In this document: positions 58,563 to 64,000 of the stretch, one piece after another
Numbering within the stretch: position 1 is the first letter of the stretch
Layout: each line of letters opens with the position of its first letter
Assembly (NCBI GenBank): GCA_009784725.1
Contig: WQXS01000003.1
Coordinates: forward strand, 62,001 to 126,000
Origin: Oscillospiraceae bacterium
GTDB lineage: Bacteria > Bacillota > Clostridia > Oscillospirales > Oscillospiraceae
DNA length: 64,000 nucleotides
Direction of reading: 5' to 3'
The notes under the pieces: model-generated
Databases searched by the model: none
Told to the model about the DNA's origin: nothing
The model's input: the letters and a program-made list of their open reading frames with translations, nothing else
Program-made: the position numbers and the translations under genes

Positions 58563-59633
58563 ATGAGCAAAAAAACAGTTGCCGTGATTTTCGGCGGATT
58601 TTCGCCGGAATACGAAGTATCATTAAACTCGGCATACTCGGTAATAAAAGCAATAAGCAAAGACAAATATAATATCCTGATGCTCGGAATAACCAACAAA
58701 GGGTCATGGTATAAGTTCTCCGGCTCAGTAGAAGACCTACCGGGTGATAACTGGCATAAAGATAAAAACCAACTAAGCAAAGCATTTATATCTCCCGACC
58801 GCGGCGGTGGTATTCTTGTTTATGAAAACGGTCTACCTGAAAAAGTCCATGTTGATGTAGTATTTCCCGTACTTCACGGCAGAAACGGCGAGGACGGGAC
58901 GATTCAGGGATTGTGCGAGCTTTCCGGAATTCCCGTTGTCGGAAGCGGCTCGGCAGCATCATCACTTTGTATGGACAAGGAAAGGTCACATCAAATTGTT
59001 TCAATCCTGGGAATCAGTGTACCAAAATCCGTCTCCTTTGAATATGTACCGGGAGAAGATGAGCTTCTCACCGCAGTCAAAAGTCTCAGCCTGCCTGTGT
59101 TTGTAAAACCGATTAAAGCAGGTTCTTCTATAGGAGTGTCTAAAATAAACAACCTTGCAGATATTCCTGCTGCCGTTAAAGAGGCATTTATTTATGATGA
59201 CGCAGTAATTATCGAAGAAAATATCGACGGTAAAGAGGTCGGCTGTTCGGTTATCGGAAACCATGACTTGCAAACCGGCAGAATAAATGAAATCGAAGTG
59301 TCGGACGGGTTTTTCAATTATCAGGAAAAATACACTCTTAAAACATCAAAAATCCACACCCCGGGGAGAATAGATGCGGAAAGTGAACGCAGGCTGCAGG
59401 AAGCAGGCAAAAAAATATTTAAAGCACTCGGCTGCCGCGGTTATGCGCGGATTGATTTATTCCTTAAAGAAAACGGTGAAATCGTTTTCAGCGAAGCGAA
59501 CACAATTCCCGGATTCACGGCACACAGCCAGCTTCCGAAAATGATGAAAGCTGCAGGTATTGACTATCCGGAGCTGGTGGATATTCTTTTGGACCTTGCA
59601 TTACAGGCACCGCGAGGCGAGTGGTATGGATAA
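58563..59633 (+). CDS. ddl: D-alanine--D-alanine (or D-Ala--D-Ser type) ligase
   Basis: VAVIFGGFSPEYEVSLNSAYSV; HGRNGEDGTIQGLCELSGIPVVGS; ARIDLFLKENGEIVFSEANTIPGFTAHS. Confidence 0.92.
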   Translation: MSKKTVAVIFGGFSPEYEVSLNSAYSVIKAISKDKYNILMLGITNKGSWYKFSGSVEDLPGDNWHKDKNQLSKAFISPDRGGGILVYENGLPEKVHVDVVFPVLHGRNGEDGTIQGLCELSGIPVVGSGSAASSLCMDKERSHQIVSILGISVPKSVSFEYVPGEDELLTAVKSLSLPVFVKPIKAGSSIGVSKINNLADIPAAVKEAFIYDDAVIIEENIDGKEVGCSVIGNHDLQTGRINEIEVSDGFFNYQEKYTLKTSKIHTPGRIDAESERRLQEAGKKIFKALGCRGYARIDLFLKENGEIVFSEANTIPGFTAHSQLPKMMKAAGIDYPELVDILLDLALQAPRGEWYG

Positions 59634-60768
59634 TAAACCGCAAGAGCGCGGGCGCGCCTGGATAGAGATTGATTTAAACGCTCTCGAAAACAATCTGGAG
59701 GACATAAGAAGGATAATACCGCAAAACTGCGAAATAATGGCAGTTGTCAAAGCCAACGCTTACGGGCACGGTGTAGAAGGTATATCCCGGCATCTTGCGG
59801 CTAAAGGTATTAAATCATTTGCCGTCGCAACGGTCTCCGAGGGAGTTCAGCTCAGACAGTATGTCCCGCAGGCAGAAATAATCATACTTGGCTGTACCCA
59901 TCCGGGTGATGCAAAATTCCTGTATGATAATAACCTGACCCAGCTTGTACCCGACGGCGCTTATGCAAAGGCGCTTAATGATACGCAGTATAAAATGAAA
60001 ATTCATATTGCAATCGACACAGGTATGCACAGACTCGGAATAGATTCGTCTAACTATGATGAAGTCGAAAGTATTTTTAACCTTAAAAATTTGACAGTAG
60101 AAGGAACGGCAACACATCTTGCCTCACCGGACAGCACGGATAAAGGCGAAATAGAGTTCACACATAAACAGCTTGACTTGTTTAATGAGCTGGTTAAAAA
60201 GCTAAAAGCACAAGGACTGAACGCCGGGAAGCTTCATACCCGGTCAAGTTATGGGATATATAATTACCCGGAGCTGCAAAGCGATTATGTCCGTCCCGGA
60301 ATAATGCTCTACGGCATAAAGAGCCAAAATGATGAAACAAAGGTACTTGCAAATCTGCGCCCCGTACTCTCGCTCAAGGCAATCATTGCACAGGTGAAGT
60401 GGATAGAAGCAGGGGAGAGCGTCAGCTACAGCAGGGCATTCACGGCAGAAAAAAGAATAAAAACAGCCACTGTATGCATAGGTTATGCCGACGGGTTTCC
60501 GCGCCATGCATCGGGAAAAGGCGCAAAAGCAATTGTAAACGGCTGCGTTGTACCGATAATAGGCAAAATATGCATGGACATGTTAATACTTGATGTTACA
60601 GATGCGAAGGACACACAAGCAGGAGACATTGCAACACTTATCGGCAAGGACGGAAATGAAGAAATACGCTGTGAGGACTTGGCAGAAATAGCCGGTACAA
60701 TTACAAATGATATTCTGGCAGGGCTTAGTGACAGATTGCCAAGAGTAAACATAATGGAAAGGTTATAA
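59626..60768 (+). CDS. alr: alanine racemase
   Basis: RAWIEIDLNALENNLEDIRRIIPQNCEIMAVVKANAYGHG; ATG overlaps ddl stop (ATGGATAA). Confidence 0.95.
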   Translation: MDNKPQERGRAWIEIDLNALENNLEDIRRIIPQNCEIMAVVKANAYGHGVEGISRHLAAKGIKSFAVATVSEGVQLRQYVPQAEIIILGCTHPGDAKFLYDNNLTQLVPDGAYAKALNDTQYKMKIHIAIDTGMHRLGIDSSNYDEVESIFNLKNLTVEGTATHLASPDSTDKGEIEFTHKQLDLFNELVKKLKAQGLNAGKLHTRSSYGIYNYPELQSDYVRPGIMLYGIKSQNDETKVLANLRPVLSLKAIIAQVKWIEAGESVSYSRAFTAEKRIKTATVCIGYADGFPRHASGKGAKAIVNGCVVPIIGKICMDMLILDVTDAKDTQAGDIATLIGKDGNEEIRCEDLAEIAGTITNDILAGLSDRLPRVNIMERL

Positions 60769-60770
60769 AT

Positions 60771-61208
60771 ATGGCACTGGGGGAATTTAGACTCTTCCAA
60801 TTCAAAAGTAAAAAAACGATTCGTGAAGAAAACCGTGTATACGCCGATTGGGCATTCCCGTACGGGGATAATCAAAAAGAAAACCTTTTAGAGCTCATAA
60901 GCAAGTTAAACCCGAAGTTACCGCAAAAGCTTGCACTGGTATCTTTTCTTACATGCAAAGAGCTTTATGAGAATGCTCTGGAAAAATCAGAGTCATCGGA
61001 CGCAGCAGTGGAAAATATGCTTCTTGTCTTAAAAGGCTACAATGAGCTGATAAAAAAGAAAGAAATGCCCTTTTTCCTTGCACTGGTCATAGCAGATACC
61101 AAGGTTGACATGTCATGTGAGTACCCGCCTGCCGAAGATGTTCAAAAACTCATAGATGAGTTTGAAGCAATAAAAAGAGATTCAAAAAAACCCAAAAGCA
61201 AAACATAA
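60771..61208 (+). CDS. hypothetical protein
   Basis: 145-aa ORF immediately after alr. Confidence 0.6.
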   Translation: MALGEFRLFQFKSKKTIREENRVYADWAFPYGDNQKENLLELISKLNPKLPQKLALVSFLTCKELYENALEKSESSDAAVENMLLVLKGYNELIKKKEMPFFLALVIADTKVDMSCEYPPAEDVQKLIDEFEAIKRDSKKPKSKT

Positions 61209-61275
61209 AAAATCCAAAAGTAAAACATAAAACCCAAAAGCAAAACATAAAAAATCCCGAAGCAAAACCTGAAGC
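61191..61275. repeat. about 20-23 bp tandem repeat CCCAAAAGCAAAACATAAAAAAT, roughly 4 units
   Basis: Direct reading; begins inside the 3' end of the 60771 ORF and continues past its stop. Confidence 0.75.
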
Positions 61276-61317
61276 AATTAATTTCCGGCAGAAATTAACA
61301 AAGATTGGAGATAACAA

Positions 61318-64000
61318 ATGAGTAAACTCCGCAGGTGCTTTAATGTTTTTTTGGTTACAGTCCTGATACTGTCCGTTTCAGGAATTGCATTCGCAATTGA
61401 AAATTCAAACAGTGCAAACAGTACCGGTGAGCAGATGCATCTGGTTATCGCAACCACCGACAACAGCCCTCTTTCCATTGACCGCTTGCTTTATACAGCC
61501 CTTCGGGATATAAGAATTGAAGTTGATTTTGTTTCTCCTATTGTAAGAGAGGGATATACTCAGGCAAACGATAATGTTATCGACGGTGTAATAGCAGGAT
61601 ATCCGAACCTGCATACCGTATATGAAAACCTGCGTCAGGTACCCGTGATTCTTGAACGGATAAACGTACGTGTATTTGCCCGCGAAGGCAGCCAAATGCG
61701 GATTAACAGCTGGAGCGAGCTTGACGGCCTGCATGTCGGAATACTTGAAAACAGGACATATATCCTCGAAAGACTCCCCGACAGCGTGACAATTACAGAA
61801 AAAGTAACAAGCCGTGCTTTACTTGACGGGCTTGTAAATGAAGAGTACGAGGTTGTTGTCCTTGTCGAACGCGACCATGAAACACACGGGGAAAGACACA
61901 GCATCACCCGCATAGGCGACGTGGATTTGCTTACCGAATACCTGTACATGCATAAATCACACGAAGCACTGATTCCTCAAATTACTTCGGCACTTGAAAA
62001 TCTGATAAATAACGGAACAGCCGATAAAATCCTAAATGATGTTCTTACGCAAGATTCCGATCAGAAAAAAACTGTCGTGCATATTCTTTCTACCAGCATT
62101 GAACTTCAAAGAGAAGACCAATTTATATCCGACCTGAGGGAATCCTTTGTTAATGATATGTCTATTGACTGGATGACAATCAATCTCGATTCAAGGCGTC
62201 ACAGCAGAGGTCAGTTCAGCCTGCCGCTGCTCGCATCAATTCTCCGTGCCGACCTTGTATCAAAAAGTGTAGCGGCGGTAATAGTTTCGGGCGACGTTGC
62301 GCTCGATTTTCTAAAGGACTATTACTACCTGTTTTTCCGAAATGTTCCCGTATTATTTTATGGTACAAGTGAAAGAAGCATAGATGTACTGCAGGATTAT
62401 GACTATCATTATCAATTTACGGGAATCGTAAAAAACATAGAAGCAAAAGCAACAGTTGAACAGGCTCTTATAATGTTCCCGGATACCGAGCGGTTACTCG
62501 TAATTAATGACTTTACAGCCGAAGGGCAAAAGTACAGAGCCGATATAGAAGCTGACTTAACCGGTTTTAGCAGCCACCCGAATCTTTCAATTACATATAA
62601 CGAAAATCTGACAGCAGTGACACTGCTTGAACAAATAGGCGGGCTTTCCGATAATTCACTTTTATTTGTGGGCTCATATTTTGTCGATTCCGAACACCAA
62701 TACTTTACTCTCAGTGAAAGCAAGCGGCTGCTTGAAAGATACAGTAAAACACCAATATTTTCTGTTTATTCAACAGAGCTTGAGTATAATGCCGTAGGCG
62801 GTAAGTGCCTTGATTATCAAAAATACGCAGTTGAGATTTCAACAATGCTGCGTCAGCTGCTCGATGGAAAATCCGCAGAGGAAATACCTATAATTTATGA
62901 TTCAACCTCATTTAACCGCTGGGTATTTGATAAAGAGCAGCTTGATGCTTTTAAATTGAGCAAAAATAATCTGCCCGAAGGCTCTGAAATAATAAACACG
63001 GTTCCATCAATCCGCGAATCCAATCCGCAGTTCTTTGTTTCAATGATAATTATAATGATTGTCGGAACCCTGTTTATTATCGGTGCATGTATTTTTATTA
63101 TAGTAAACCGCAGGCATACAAAGCAAAAAGATATTCTTCAAAATGAACTTGTCATTGAAAAATCAGTTTTGGAAGGAATATTCAATTCCGTTCCTGAGAT
63201 TCTTTTCGCAAAGGACCTTGAACACAACTTCATCCGGATAAATAAAAGCTTTGAAGAACACTTCGGCTGTAAGAGTGAAGATATTGTCGGAAGTAACGGC
63301 TATGGAAACAAACTGCTTGCAAGCGTTGTAGATGATTATATGGAAACCGAAAAAACAGTTTTACGTGAAAAACGCTTTATATTAACGGAAACACGGATTA
63401 AAGGAGTTAGCGGTAATGCACCCGTATTTGAAATTATAGCAACACCGCTTATAAGCAACGGCGAGGTTAAAGGAATCGTCGGGGCTGCATATGATGTTAC
63501 ACACAGGATAAAAATGGAGGAAGCAACACAGGCCGCATCACGGGCAAAAAGCAACTTCCTTGCGAACATGAGCCATGAAATGCGGACACCGCTGACAGCA
63601 GTTATCGGTCTGACAGAACTCACCTTGGAAACCGTCCAGCTTGATGATGAAACATACTCGAATTTAATTAAAGTGTACAGGTCCGGCGAAACAATCTTAA
63701 ACCTTGTAAACGACATTCTGGATATATCAAAAATAGAAGCTGACAGGCTTGCTCTTAACCCGATAAGATTCGACCTTCCGAGCCTTCTTAACGACACGAT
63801 TACACAAAGTGCTCTTTATATTGACGATAAACCCATCAAGCTTGTCTTAAAGCTTGAACCGGATTTACCGAATTACCTGTTCGGTGACGAGCTTCGTATA
63901 AAGCAGCTGCTTAACAACCTGCTCTCCAATGCCTTTAAGTTTACCAAGGAAGGCACTGTTGAGCTTGGCGTGAAATGCCAACGCGACGGTGATGACATTT
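61318..64000 (+). CDS. sensor histidine kinase with two extracytoplasmic binding-protein-like modules, TM and PAS (runs off window end)
   Basis: Signal peptide MSKLRRCFNVFLVTVLILSVSGIAFA; SBP-like then ABC sugar-binding-like segment; TM; PAS; HisKA FLANMSHEMRTPLTAVIGL; HATPase N-box LLNNLLSNAFKFTKEG. Confidence 0.85.
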   Translation, partial: MSKLRRCFNVFLVTVLILSVSGIAFAIENSNSANSTGEQMHLVIATTDNSPLSIDRLLYTALRDIRIEVDFVSPIVREGYTQANDNVIDGVIAGYPNLHTVYENLRQVPVILERINVRVFAREGSQMRINSWSELDGLHVGILENRTYILERLPDSVTITEKVTSRALLDGLVNEEYEVVVLVERDHETHGERHSITRIGDVDLLTEYLYMHKSHEALIPQITSALENLINNGTADKILNDVLTQDSDQKKTVVHILSTSIELQREDQFISDLRESFVNDMSIDWMTINLDSRRHSRGQFSLPLLASILRADLVSKSVAAVIVSGDVALDFLKDYYYLFFRNVPVLFYGTSERSIDVLQDYDYHYQFTGIVKNIEAKATVEQALIMFPDTERLLVINDFTAEGQKYRADIEADLTGFSSHPNLSITYNENLTAVTLLEQIGGLSDNSLLFVGSYFVDSEHQYFTLSESKRLLERYSKTPIFSVYSTELEYNAVGGKCLDYQKYAVEISTMLRQLLDGKSAEEIPIIYDSTSFNRWVFDKEQLDAFKLSKNNLPEGSEIINTVPSIRESNPQFFVSMIIIMIVGTLFIIGACIFIIVNRRHTKQKDILQNELVIEKSVLEGIFNSVPEILFAKDLEHNFIRINKSFEEHFGCKSEDIVGSNGYGNKLLASVVDDYMETEKTVLREKRFILTETRIKGVSGNAPVFEIIATPLISNGEVKGIVGAAYDVTHRIKMEEATQAASRAKSNFLANMSHEMRTPLTAVIGLTELTLETVQLDDETYSNLIKVYRSGETILNLVNDILDISKIEADRLALNPIRFDLPSLLNDTITQSALYIDDKPIKLVLKLEPDLPNYLFGDELRIKQLLNNLLSNAFKFTKEGTVELGVKCQRDGDDI

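Overview
Window from a low-to-mid GC Firmicutes-type (Clostridia-like) chromosome. Most of it is core metabolism: nadB (partial), chromate transporter pair, ABC-F, tsaB/tsaE, rodA/ftsW, dGTPase, dnaG, rpoD, a giant CoA-dehydratase activase, nagB/GH4/GlcNAc kinase, a pst-phoU operon, rubrerythrin, glpA/glpB-like/glpK, tex, carbohydrate genes, ddl/alr, and a hybrid histidine kinase running off the end. Two accessory regions interrupt it. (1) About 15.2-25.2 kb lies downstream of tRNA-Val(GAC) and holds Mrr, HNH, OLD/TOPRIM ATPase, a DUF4062-HATPase-wHTH protein, decayed ParB/MobC/XRE mobile-element genes and a retropepsin-like protein. (2) About 45.7-48.7 kb holds a decayed type I R-M-like remnant. 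Main observations: (a) the two PstB ATPases flanking pstSCA have complementary motif loss. PstB1 keeps Walker A/B but its LSGGQ is LPAGA; PstB2 keeps LSGGQ but lost the Walker A Lys, the Q-loop Gln and the Walker B Glu. This predicts an asymmetric heterodimer with one working ATP site in a phosphate importer. (b) Two about 45-nt tRNA-mimicking repeats ending in ACCA, with a compensatory stem change, sit between a promoter and tRNA-Val. (c) Many core genes on both strands show synonymous sites polarised to A/C in their last 60-250 nt (C-rich, G-poor, rut-like), often next to REP-like GGGGAC elements. (d) Arrays of 10-12 bp tandem repeats (about one helical turn) are found in or beside genes for HATPase/AlbA-wHTH proteins. 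All calls come from reading the sequence and supplied translations; no database search was run.
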